Source: JBGLNJ01 sp964353405
GTDB lineage: Bacteria; Chloroflexota; Anaerolineae; Fen-1058
Reading direction: 5' to 3'
Length of the DNA: 5,663 nt
Assembly (NCBI GenBank): GCA_964353405.1
Contig: CAYGWJ010000206.1
Coordinates: forward strand, 1-5,663
The notes under the pieces were generated by a model. It was not told the origin of the DNA. It searched no databases and saw only the letters and a program-made list of their open reading frames with translations. The translations under genes and the position numbers were made by a program. Positions within the stretch are counted from its first letter, which is position 1; each line of letters begins with the position of its first letter. Shown here one piece after another: positions 1-5,663 of the stretch.

Positions 1-1
1 C

Positions 2-118
2 AACAAAGGCGAGCCGGGCATGGAACGCTGGCTGGGCTGGGGCGTCATCGCCAACAATCTTGCCGTCATTGCACAAAAGCTGGCACGTCGGCATCGCTCA
101 AGGACGGCGAACACGTGA
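2..118 (+). CDS. C-terminal end of a transposase (partial, cut by window edge)
   Basis: Frame 2 is open from the left edge to a TGA at 116-118 and gives 38 residues, including GMERWLGWGVIANNL followed by a basic tail (KLARRHRSR). The G-x-E-R-W/Y-x-G-x-G-V-I-A-N-N-L pattern close to the C-terminus resembles the end of DDE transposases of the ISNCY/IS5-like kind, where a short helix follows the last catalytic acidic residue. This assignment is from memory of the family and rests on few residues. The catalytic core and the start lie outside the window, so I cannot tell whether the gene is intact. It runs towards the operon, and a helicase remnant begins about 30 bases downstream. The 3' terminal inverted repeat of such an element would be expected in 119-146, but without the other end it cannot be identified. 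Confidence 0.55.
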   Translation, partial: NKGEPGMERWLGWGVIANNLAVIAQKLARRHRSRTANT

Positions 119-146
119 ATAGGGTTTCCCAACAGAAACTAACTAA

Positions 147-311
147 ACAGTATTGCTCGTAGACGAGTATCGAGACACGAGCCAGAGTCAATATACTCTG
201 ATCAAAGCCTTCACCGGACCCGAGCGCAACATCACCTGTGTGGGCAGTCCTGCCCAGGCCTTCTATGCCTGGCGCGATGCAGACCCCGAGTTACTGCTCA
301 GAATGTTTCGG
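147..311 (+). pseudogene. Decayed fragment of a UvrD/PcrA-type superfamily 1 DNA helicase
   Basis: The frame starting at 147, just after a TAA at 144-146, reads T-V-L-L-V-D-E-Y-R-D-T and continues through VGSPAQAFYAWRDADPELLLRMF. This aligns by eye with helicase motif II (usual form DEFQDT, Walker B) and motif III (usual form GDxDQSIYxWRGA) of UvrD/PcrA/Rep enzymes, with the normal spacing of about 25 residues. The fragment lacks the Walker A motif and everything C-terminal. Q of DEYQDT is R here, and the D-x-D of GDxDQ has become S-P-A, so it could not work as a helicase. Only a TTG at 153 could start it. Homology fades at about 311, where the frame runs antisense into the end of the 663-residue gene. 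I read it as a relic left by insertion or deletion. Confidence 0.72.
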
Positions 312-2289
312 TTGTCGTGTTCCAATCAAGCGACAGCGAGTGCTCACCGCATTGGATGTGCACAGCCTCCGACGGGAAATCGGCCTGGACGTAGGGATTG
401 TCGTAGCGCGCGTTGTGATGCAAGGCAATGGGTTGATCGTTCTGGGTCAGCTCACCTGTCCAGCCAAAGCGCAACTGTCCCTGCGATGGCGAATGATACG
501 TGACGGTGAGGCGGCAAAAGGTCAGCGCGGCCGCCAGGATTTTCTCGACAAAGGCTGCGAACGAGCCGTGCTCGGAAGCAGAGCCTAGCTCGCAAATCCA
601 GATATTGGTCCTGCCCTCGGCGATTATCTCCCGCCCCTGGTCCTCACCCTCGCCCGTCTGCCAGCGATAGGGTCGCTGCGAGCGCAAGGCGAGATACCCG
701 GCGCCCTTGCGGGCGAAAACCCAGCCGCCACGCTCAATCACCTCATCGAACTTGTCCCTGGGCAGCCAGGCATGGGTGAAAAAGAGACGGATGGGCACAT
801 ACAGCGCCGGGATTTTTTCGATCTTGTAGACGACGATGGCCACGTTCTTGACCTGCGCGGCGCGCGGCAGCAGACCCGAGCCGGCCCAGTAGTTCGGCGT
901 CACGCCTTTCATCTTGGCGGGGTGGGTTGTAAAACACACGGCGTCCACTCCCAGCGTGGCTTGCCAGATGTGCTGCTGGTCGCCGCCGTAACCCTGGCGA
1001 TAGTCCTGTGCCGTTGAGAGCATGTAATCGGGCGTGCGGTAAGTGTAGAGGTCAACTTGCTCGCGCGTGTTGCGGCAAATGTCGCGCTCCAGGTACCCGG
1101 CCAGCGTCGGCAAAGCGCCGAGTGCGCTGAGAAAGCGCAGCAATGCTCGAAAAGGCTTGAAAGCATCGAGAAACGAGTTCTCCCACCAGTTGCAGGTGTC
1201 GAACATGCGCAGCGTGTTGCCGATGGTGCGCGGGTGAAGATAGGCTTCGAGCGTGAGATAGAGCATCCCGTCCTCAAAATTGTCCGGGTGGATACCCCAG
1301 CGTTCCATCTCGTCCAGTTGGATGCCCATGCGTTGCCGGTTGACGAAGGGTGTGGTCGTGTCGCGGGCAATCGCTTCAATGACGGGCGGCATCTGATAGC
1401 GACTGAGGGCAAAGGCGGCAGCGGACATGTTGTCAAACTGCGAGTAGACGCCCAGGCCAAACAGCAGTTTGCAGGTATCCGTCGTTCCTTCGTTGTCGGC
1501 CCATTTTTTCGTGTTCTCGTAACTGCGTCCATGCGTGCTCCCGAACACGCCCCTGAATGAATTGAGCGCCATGTCGAGCAAGAGCAGGTCAATGACCATT
1601 TCGGCCTTGCGCACGATTTCTTCGTCCTGGCAAAAATCCAGGAGCGAGAGCAGGGCGGTCAGGTCTTCGTCATAGTAGACGTGCGAGAGCCATTCGCTAA
1701 AGCCGGTGCGGAAGCGCAGATCGAGCCAACGCAACATGCGCGGGCGATTGCTTTCCATCTTTTGCCGACCGGTCTCGCCCGAGTTGGAAAAGGTTTCGCC
1801 GGGGAAAAGTTGACCGGCAAGATAAGCGGCGGAGGTATAGAGAATATAGTGGTTCTCCGTCCACGTACAAAGGGAATCCACGCCGGGTTCATTGGGAAAG
1901 TATTTGAAATTGAGCGTGGTTTGTCTGGCGCGGGCCAAGAGTTCAGGTGAGAGGCTGGCCTCTTTGAATTGATAGAGCAGTCTGAGAATGCCGTGCAGGA
2001 CGAAATCGGAGCAATCTTTGCGGGCATCAATGAAATCCAGCGCAGAAGAGAGGATGCCGGCGTGCGGACTCGCTCCGCCGGCCATGCGGACGAGTTCATG
2101 CCAGACGGGTTTGGTATTCTGCGGCGCGGGGTTGTTCAGGCAGTGCTGGATGTACGCCTGACGTCTTTCAGCGTAGGTGGACGAATCTGGTACGGCCAGA
2201 TATGTGTCAGGGCGGCGCGTGTCGGGATAGCCCGGCGGCGCAGCCCCGTGCGGGCGGATGGCGTAATCGGGAGCGGCGTGGACGGTCAT
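298..2289 (-). CDS. Uncharacterised 663-aa protein, possibly a polysaccharide-lyase-like (alpha/alpha toroid plus beta-sandwich) enzyme
   Basis: This is the last gene of the operon. I do not recognise a named family. From the ATG at 2289 the protein has 663 residues. An in-frame TTG at 2301 would add four residues and overlap the transporter stop; it has an AGG about 7 nt upstream, while the ATG has only a weak GGA. Residues ~75-400 are helix-rich with motifs that look conserved: WTENHY (143-148), FRTGFSEWLSHVYYDEDL (193-210), GVFGSTHGRSY (247-257) and CNWWENSF (366-373). Residues ~415-663 are beta-rich, with DYMLSTAQDYRQG (421-433), GGDQQHIWQATLG (435-447) and GGWVFARKGAGYLAL (521-535). A helical toroid bearing N-H-Y and H-G-R-x-Y residues, followed by a beta domain, is the layout of heparinase II/III and alginate lyases; this link is inference. 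There is no signal peptide or membrane segment, so it is probably cytoplasmic, acting on imported oligosaccharide. No frameshift is seen. Confidence 0.85.
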   Translation of the reverse strand: MTVHAAPDYAIRPHGAAPPGYPDTRRPDTYLAVPDSSTYAERRQAYIQHCLNNPAPQNTKPVWHELVRMAGGASPHAGILSSALDFIDARKDCSDFVLHGILRLLYQFKEASLSPELLARARQTTLNFKYFPNEPGVDSLCTWTENHYILYTSAAYLAGQLFPGETFSNSGETGRQKMESNRPRMLRWLDLRFRTGFSEWLSHVYYDEDLTALLSLLDFCQDEEIVRKAEMVIDLLLLDMALNSFRGVFGSTHGRSYENTKKWADNEGTTDTCKLLFGLGVYSQFDNMSAAAFALSRYQMPPVIEAIARDTTTPFVNRQRMGIQLDEMERWGIHPDNFEDGMLYLTLEAYLHPRTIGNTLRMFDTCNWWENSFLDAFKPFRALLRFLSALGALPTLAGYLERDICRNTREQVDLYTYRTPDYMLSTAQDYRQGYGGDQQHIWQATLGVDAVCFTTHPAKMKGVTPNYWAGSGLLPRAAQVKNVAIVVYKIEKIPALYVPIRLFFTHAWLPRDKFDEVIERGGWVFARKGAGYLALRSQRPYRWQTGEGEDQGREIIAEGRTNIWICELGSASEHGSFAAFVEKILAAALTFCRLTVTYHSPSQGQLRFGWTGELTQNDQPIALHHNARYDNPYVQADFPSEAVHIQCGEHSLSLDWNTTTETF

Positions 2290-2293
2290 CTGA

Positions 2294-3736
2294 TTATCCA
2301 ATCAAAAGCCTGGTCAGCGCGCGCTTCTCGGCCTCGTCTACCGGTTGCCCGGAGCGTTGTTGGCTGAGCAGGGCGTTCAGTCGGCTGTGAACTGAATGGA
2401 CGAGGGGATAGCGGACGGCAAACAGGATGCCAATGGCCAGGAACAGTACCGGGACGAAAAAGAAAATCAACCGCAAAGCCAGGATGAACGAGCCGGTCTG
2501 CGGTTGTTCGAAGAGTTTCGTAACACCGTCCACGGTCTGCATGGCGGGCGGGAGGTAGCCGGCCACGTTGAGCAGTTGGGACACGACGAACACTGCAAAG
2601 GCAGAGGAGAGCTTGCGCGAAAATGTCGTCAGGGCGGAATAGATGCCCTCGCGCCGCTCGCCGCTCATCAGCTCGTCCACATCGGGAATGTCGGGGAACA
2701 TGGCGTAAATCATGATGACGACGCCGCCCGAGCCGAGCCCGGCGACGGCGGCAAAGGCGTAGACGACGAAACCTGGCTGGCCGGGCGCGATGGCGAGCGA
2801 GGTCGCCATGGTGACGATGAATAACCCGGCGGCGGCGATGTAACTCTTTGGCTTGGAGGTGCGGCGGCTGAGCCACGCAAAGAACGGCAGGCTCACCACT
2901 TGGGCGATGGTCAGCGCGCCGATCACGAAACTGGTTTCGCTGCCGCGCCCAAGGTAGGTCTTGATAAAGTAGACGACGATGCTGCTCACGGCGTCGAAAG
3001 CGACAAAGGCAAACAGGTACATGATGACCACGTAGACGAATGTTTTGACGGTGAAGGGTGTGACAAAGGCCGTTTTCCAGTCAAAGGGTTCGAGCGGTTT
3101 CTGGAATTCCGGGCGCTCACGCGCGGCCAGGAAGGTGGCGATGAGCGGGACGGCAAACAAGATGCCGAACGAGGCTGCCATTACCATCCAGCCGGTGCGC
3201 ACATCCGGGAACAGCTTGACGATTTCCAATGGCAGCACGGCGCACAGGATGGACGAAACCGTGGAGAAAAAGATGCGAAATGAACTCAGCGAGGTGCGCT
3301 CGTCATAGTCCAGCGAAAGCTCGGCCTGCAAAGCGTTATAGTTCAGCATGACGATGCTGACGACGGTGGAAAAGAACAGGTAGGTCAGCACCACAAAGAC
3401 AAAACGCGCGGTCTGGCTCTCATAGGCAACCGGGTAAAACAGGGCAAAGAAAGAGAAGAAGACCAGAATAATTCCTGCCAGCAGATACGGGCGGCGGCGT
3501 CCCAGGCGGGTGCGGGTGCGGTCAGAGATGACACCCTCAAAGGGATCGGTGATGGCGTCATAAAGCTTGCTGACGAGAATCACGACGCCCGCCAGCCCAG
3601 GATTGAGCTGCACCACGTCGGTGAGAAAGACAAGGTAAAAGAAGCTGATGAGCGTCCCCGACCCTCCGCCATAAATGTCGCCCAGCCCGTAGCCGAGTTT
3701 TCGCCAGAACGAGAGCTGTTCGGATTTTTGTTCCAT
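2294..3736 (-). CDS. GPH-family (glycoside-pentoside-hexuronide) MFS sugar:cation symporter
   Basis: A 480-residue inner-membrane transporter, within the usual 450-500 residues of the family. Members import melibiose, xylosides, glucuronides or similar sugars with H+ or Na+. Family hallmarks: LGYGLGD near the N-terminus (14-20); KLYDAITDPFEG (57-68), whose D60 and D64 match the helix II acidic cation-site residues of MelB; the loop SDRTRTRLGRRRPYLLAG (71-88); the helix IV/V region NALQAELSLDYDERTSLSSFR (134-154); and the second-half loop PDIPDVDELMSGERREGI (348-365). About twelve hydrophobic segments are visible. The frame is open to 3922, but the ATG at 3736 is chosen because an AGGAG lies 5 nt upstream and the family N-terminus starts there. 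It begins 20 nt after the oxidoreductase stop and ends 4 nt before the next ATG. The presence of this transporter suggests the operon handles an imported sugar, glycoside or uronide. Substrate and coupling ion cannot be assigned. Confidence 0.95.
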   Translation of the reverse strand: MEQKSEQLSFWRKLGYGLGDIYGGGSGTLISFFYLVFLTDVVQLNPGLAGVVILVSKLYDAITDPFEGVISDRTRTRLGRRRPYLLAGIILVFFSFFALFYPVAYESQTARFVFVVLTYLFFSTVVSIVMLNYNALQAELSLDYDERTSLSSFRIFFSTVSSILCAVLPLEIVKLFPDVRTGWMVMAASFGILFAVPLIATFLAARERPEFQKPLEPFDWKTAFVTPFTVKTFVYVVIMYLFAFVAFDAVSSIVVYFIKTYLGRGSETSFVIGALTIAQVVSLPFFAWLSRRTSKPKSYIAAAGLFIVTMATSLAIAPGQPGFVVYAFAAVAGLGSGGVVIMIYAMFPDIPDVDELMSGERREGIYSALTTFSRKLSSAFAVFVVSQLLNVAGYLPPAMQTVDGVTKLFEQPQTGSFILALRLIFFFVPVLFLAIGILFAVRYPLVHSVHSRLNALLSQQRSGQPVDEAEKRALTRLLIG

Positions 3737-3741
3737 GTTGT

Positions 3742-3746
3742 CTCCT
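3742..3746 (-). promoter_or_regulatory. Ribosome binding site of the GPH transporter
   Basis: The minus strand reads AGGAG, then ACAAC, then ATG. This strong Shine-Dalgarno at 5-nt spacing decides the start at 3736 over the 62 additional upstream residues of the open frame, which would overlap the oxidoreductase gene. Confidence 0.85.
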
Positions 3747-3756
3747 CGATAGCCTG

Positions 3757-4758
3757 TCATATTTCCACAGCCTCGCGCTGGCCCGACTGCGCCGAGCGGT
3801 AGATCGCATCCACCGCTGCCAGCACGGGCAGTGTGCTTGCTGCCGGGGTCAGGAAGGGTTTGTCGTTCAGCGCCCACCTGGCAAACCCTGCCAGGCTCCT
3901 CTGCAAAGCATGCACGCCCCACTCGGGCGGGCGCTCCTGATGAATTTTCACGCCTATAAACTTGACCTGCGGTATCGGTCGGTCACTATACACGGCTGTG
4001 CCCCGCTCGCCGTACATCTCGATGGTCACCGTCCCCTCAAGCGCTGCCGCCAGCGTAGACGTGATGCTGATCAGCGTGCCGCCGCTCGTCTCGACGATGC
4101 CATGCGCAAGCGTTTCTACTTCTACATCAAAGCCGGGCGTTGCCGTGTAGCCCATCGCCGAGGTTGGCTTTTCGTTCAGTGCCCACAGCGCCACATCCAG
4201 AAAATGGCTGCCCTGCGTGATGAGCGTCCCACCGCCGGCCTGGGCAATCGTCTTGTGCCACGCTGCGTTGCGGAAGTAGGCTGGCTCCCGGTGCCACGGC
4301 ACATTGATGCGGACAGACAGGACCTTTCCAAGCGCCTCTTGCTGGACGGCGCGCGCCAGCGCGTAACAGGCGCTGTCGTAACGATACTGATAGTTCACGC
4401 CGACCTTGACGCCGCGCTGCTCGAGCGTTTCGACGAGTTGTATCCCCTCGGCCAGCGTCCGTGTGAGGGGCTTTTCCACCAGAACAGGCTTGCCCGCTTG
4501 CACAGCGGCGAGAATCATCGCGTAATGCAGGTGATGTGGCACGGCGAGGTACACGGCGTCGAGTGGCGCACTCGCCAGCAAGTGAGCATAGTCAGTAAAA
4601 ACCTGTCGAATGCCATGACGTTTAGCAAAAGCCTGCGCTCGCTCAGCGTTCAGGTCGCAGCAGGCGGCCAGTCGCACCTGGGGAACCAGTCGGCTGACCC
4701 ACGCGGTGAACCCGGCAATGTCGCCGCAGCCGACGATACCCAGTCTCAACCTAGACAT
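3757..4758 (-). CDS. Gfo/Idh/MocA-family NAD(P)-dependent oxidoreductase
   Basis: The 333-residue product is of normal family length and probably a cytoplasmic sugar or polyol dehydrogenase. The N-terminal Rossmann domain shows GIVGCGDIAG (7-16), with D35 at the end of strand 2 favouring NAD over NADP. VEKPLTRT (94-101) holds the family lysine (K96) of the EKP motif. GVNYQYRYD (120-128) begins the C-terminal alpha/beta domain, and GGGTLITQGSHFLD (175-188) carries the catalytic-type histidine H185. The position often held by Asp or Asn in GGGxLxDxGxHxxD is T181 here. The ATG at 4758 gives the canonical MSRLRLGIVG start. A GTG at 4764, with GAGG 6 nt upstream, is an alternative that adds two residues. 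The start lies inside the ThuA-like gene (13-nt overlap), so translation is probably coupled. Relatives next to ThuA proteins (for example ThuB) oxidise disaccharides at C3; whether this one does is inference. Confidence 0.95.
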   Translation of the reverse strand: MSRLRLGIVGCGDIAGFTAWVSRLVPQVRLAACCDLNAERAQAFAKRHGIRQVFTDYAHLLASAPLDAVYLAVPHHLHYAMILAAVQAGKPVLVEKPLTRTLAEGIQLVETLEQRGVKVGVNYQYRYDSACYALARAVQQEALGKVLSVRINVPWHREPAYFRNAAWHKTIAQAGGGTLITQGSHFLDVALWALNEKPTSAMGYTATPGFDVEVETLAHGIVETSGGTLISITSTLAAALEGTVTIEMYGERGTAVYSDRPIPQVKFIGVKIHQERPPEWGVHALQRSLAGFARWALNDKPFLTPAASTLPVLAAVDAIYRSAQSGQREAVEI

Positions 4759-5381
4759 ACCCACGCCAGGCCTCGTTTCAAGATATGCTGCACCATGCGA
4801 TGCTGCATCGTCTCGGCAGTGTGTCCCGGCATCGCGTAGCAAACCCGGCCCGCGCCGTAACGGCGTGTCCATACGACCGGCACAGGTTTGCCAGCGTGCA
4901 TCGCTTCAAAATGAACCGTCAGGTCTGGTGCCAGCTCGTGGATGTACAACTCGTCCTTGATTTGAAAAGAGCCGACGTGGCCAAACACATCATCAGGGCT
5001 TTTAGTCTGATGCACCGTAAAGGTCCCAATCGGGCCATGCGTTTGAAAACGTCCGCCGAGGATTTCAAAATAGCGCGGCTCTTGCTTGAACGACGCCGTC
5101 GCCGAGTGAATGGCCAGCACGCCGCCGCCGCGCCGGACAAATTCGTCCAGGCAGACAAGAGCAGAGGACGAGATGGCTTGGTGGTGAAAATACAGCACGA
5201 TCGCCCGGAAGGAGAACATATCAAGTTGGGGCAAAACCTGCAGCGAGGCAACCTGCTGAAAGACATAGCCGGGCATCATCTGCAAGCTGCGCTTGAGCCG
5301 CCGCCGTGCCAGCCACGAGGGGTGCAAGAGTCCGCTCGAAGCCAACAGGATACGATTGTCCAGGATAATGTTCTTGTCCAT
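4746..5381 (-). CDS. ThuA-like domain protein (trehalose-utilisation family, class I glutamine-amidotransferase-like fold)
   Basis: First gene of the operon, 211 residues, near the usual 210-260 of stand-alone ThuA domains. Visible features: an N-terminal strand ILLASSGLLHPS (11-22), FRAIVLYFHH (58-67), then LDEFVRRGGGVLAIHSATASF (78-98), which matches the ThuA hallmark of a glycine run followed by a histidine (H92). Further on are a PDDVF (129-133) and KDELYIHE (142-149) stretch, and PVVWTRRYGAGRVCYAMPGH (168-187), the usual conserved C-terminal block. ThuA proteins lack the amidotransferase catalytic triad and commonly accompany Gfo/Idh/MocA dehydrogenases in sugar catabolism. In rhizobia, ThuA and ThuB act on trehalose and related disaccharides through 3-keto sugars. 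The exact reaction here is unknown. The ATG at 5381 is supported by GGGAGG 4 nt upstream, although the frame is open to 5453. No signal peptide is evident. It overlaps the following gene by 13 nt. Confidence 0.9.
   Translation of the reverse strand: MDKNIILDNRILLASSGLLHPSWLARRRLKRSLQMMPGYVFQQVASLQVLPQLDMFSFRAIVLYFHHQAISSSALVCLDEFVRRGGGVLAIHSATASFKQEPRYFEILGGRFQTHGPIGTFTVHQTKSPDDVFGHVGSFQIKDELYIHELAPDLTVHFEAMHAGKPVPVVWTRRYGAGRVCYAMPGHTAETMQHRMVQHILKRGLAWVCLG
4771..4774 (-). promoter_or_regulatory. Possible ribosome binding site of the oxidoreductase, favouring a GTG start
   Basis: GAGG on the minus strand lies 6 nt upstream of GTG (4764) but 12 nt upstream of ATG (4758). The spacing suits the GTG better, so the real start may be 4764, two residues longer than the canonical MSRLRLG start. 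The site lies inside the coding sequence of the ThuA-like gene. Confidence 0.45.
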
Positions 5382-5385
5382 TTTG

Positions 5386-5391
5386 CCTCCC
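5386..5391 (-). promoter_or_regulatory. Ribosome binding site of the ThuA-like gene
   Basis: The minus strand reads GGGAGG, then CAAA, then ATG (5381). It fixes the start of the first operon gene and leaves only about 15 nt between this site and the left end of the palindromic repeat at 5406. Confidence 0.8.
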
Positions 5392-5405
5392 AGTGCACGA
5401 CGGGT

Positions 5406-5520
5406 CCTAGCAGTCTGTCGGAGAGCCCCTTGTAGGGCACGCTTCGCGTCCATACCTGCCCCCAGCGCGGCGGCTATGGAAAGCCGCCCTACAAAGTTGC
5501 CTCTCCGACAGGCTGCTAGG
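5406..5520. repeat. MITE-like palindromic unit 1
   Basis: Outer arms 5406-5425 (CCTAGCAGTCTGTCGGAGAG) and 5501-5520 (CTCTCCGACAGGCTGCTAGG) are inverted repeats of 20 bp with one mismatch. Inside them a second inverted pair, TTGTAGGGC (5430-5438) and GCCCTACAA (5486-5494), is perfect. It competes with a local hairpin at 5469-5488. The unit holds no supported gene. Short length, terminal inverted repeats and a near-identical right arm at 5621-5641 suggest a non-autonomous mobile element or dispersed palindrome. It sits 25 nt upstream of the first operon start codon and so could lie in the operon leader or displace its promoter. Confidence 0.85.
5469..5488. repeat. Perfect 7-bp stem hairpin inside unit 1
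   Basis: GGCGGCT (5469-5475) and AGCCGCC (5482-5488) pair perfectly around a six-base ATGGAA loop. The stem is GC-rich and would be stable in RNA from either strand. No U-run follows, so it does not look like an intrinsic terminator. Confidence 0.7.
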
Positions 5521-5641
5521 AGCTTGTCGGAGAGAACCCTGACGGGCCGGAATCGAGGCTTCAGCCGGTGAGCACGCGGCGATTTTCGGCCAAAACCGGC
5601 TAAAGCCTAGACTCCGAAACGCCTCTCCGACAGGCTGCTAG
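5516..5641. repeat. MITE-like palindromic unit 2, abutting unit 1 at a shared CTAG
   Basis: Outer arms 5516-5534 and 5623-5641 are inverted repeats of 19 bp with two mismatches. The right arm and two preceding bases (5621-5641) are identical to 5499-5519 of unit 1. The CTAG at 5516-5519 ends unit 1 and begins unit 2; CTAG also occurs at 5407-5410 and 5638-5641. The interior differs from that of unit 1, so these are two members sharing ends rather than a simple tandem duplication. No coding region is supported. Confidence 0.82.
5556..5608. repeat. Inner 14-bp inverted repeat of unit 2
   Basis: AGGCTTCAGCCGGT (5556-5569) and ACCGGCTAAAGCCT (5595-5608) are inverted copies with one mismatch, enclosing a 25-base loop rich in CGGC/GCCG. 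Together with the outer arms this makes a nested, cruciform-capable structure. Confidence 0.75.
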
Positions 5642-5663
5642 ATGGCTGCGTCAGGGGCGTATC

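Noticed and set aside
183..200. Perfect 6-bp hairpin CAGAGT-CAATAT-ACTCTG as a terminator for the operon
   Set aside because: The stem is short and AT-containing, has no T-run on either side, and falls inside the helicase remnant; it is easily explained by chance.
312..503. Continuation of the helicase-remnant frame to the stop at 503
   Set aside because: After about 311 the translation loses all helicase resemblance and runs antisense to the 663-aa gene, so the extension is chance open frame.
909..1592. A 227-codon minus-strand frame inside the 663-aa gene
   Set aside because: It is an alternative frame of the same strand with a composition rich in R, S, T and P. The 663-aa frame spans it uninterrupted and carries coherent hydrophobic and motif patterns.
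3910..4839. A 309-codon open frame on the plus strand antisense to the oxidoreductase and part of the ThuA-like gene
   Set aside because: It lies opposite two genes with clear family motifs, and its translation is rich in R, H, A and Q with no recognisable domain, typical of an antisense shadow in GC-rich DNA.
5406..5641. Integron attC sites or a CRISPR array
   Set aside because: There are no GTTRRRY core sites and no integrase. There are also no regular direct repeats with unique spacers; the repeats are inverted arms of two palindromic units.
5642..5663. A possible plus-strand gene starting at the ATG at 5642
   Set aside because: Only 22 nt remain before the window edge, no Shine-Dalgarno precedes it, and the upstream bases are the end of the palindromic unit.

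Overview
The window is GC-rich bacterial DNA dominated by one compact, all-minus-strand operon of four genes (about 5381 down to 298). The order of transcription is: a ThuA-like protein, a Gfo/Idh/MocA-family NAD(P)-dependent oxidoreductase, a GPH-family (glycoside-pentoside-hexuronide:cation) sugar transporter of the MFS superfamily, and a 663-residue protein of no family I can name. The last has an alpha-helical body and a beta-rich C-terminal part, a layout reminiscent of heparinase/alginate-lyase type polysaccharide lyases. The genes overlap by 13 nt, are 20 nt apart, and are 4 nt apart, so co-transcription and translational coupling are very likely. The gene set points to uptake and oxidative processing of a sugar, glycoside or uronide, but no substrate can be read from the sequence.

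Left flank (1-297): two plus-strand remnants converge on the operon. Bases 2-118 are the last codons of what looks like a DDE transposase, cut by the window edge. Bases about 147-311 encode a decayed piece of a UvrD/PcrA-type superfamily 1 helicase (motifs II and III), with a stop just upstream and key motif III residues lost. Its homology ends almost exactly at the stop codon of the last operon gene, which suggests the operon lies against a recombination scar.

Right flank (5382-5663): upstream of the operon lie two adjacent palindromic, MITE-like units. Their outer arms are versions of CTAGCAGCCTGTCGGAGAG, and a CTAG tetranucleotide sits at each of the three unit boundaries. Each unit holds further inner inverted repeats. 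No protein gene is supported here, and I recognise no clear promoter, so the operon's promoter must lie within or beyond these units.

Organism: GC-rich coding sequence, good Shine-Dalgarno sites, GPH/Gfo-Idh-MocA/ThuA gene content and this style of dispersed palindrome would fit a Chloroflexota (Anaerolineae/Caldilineae-like) bacterium. This is a low-confidence impression from memory. The operon is bracketed by mobile-element debris on both sides and looks like an accessory catabolic island.
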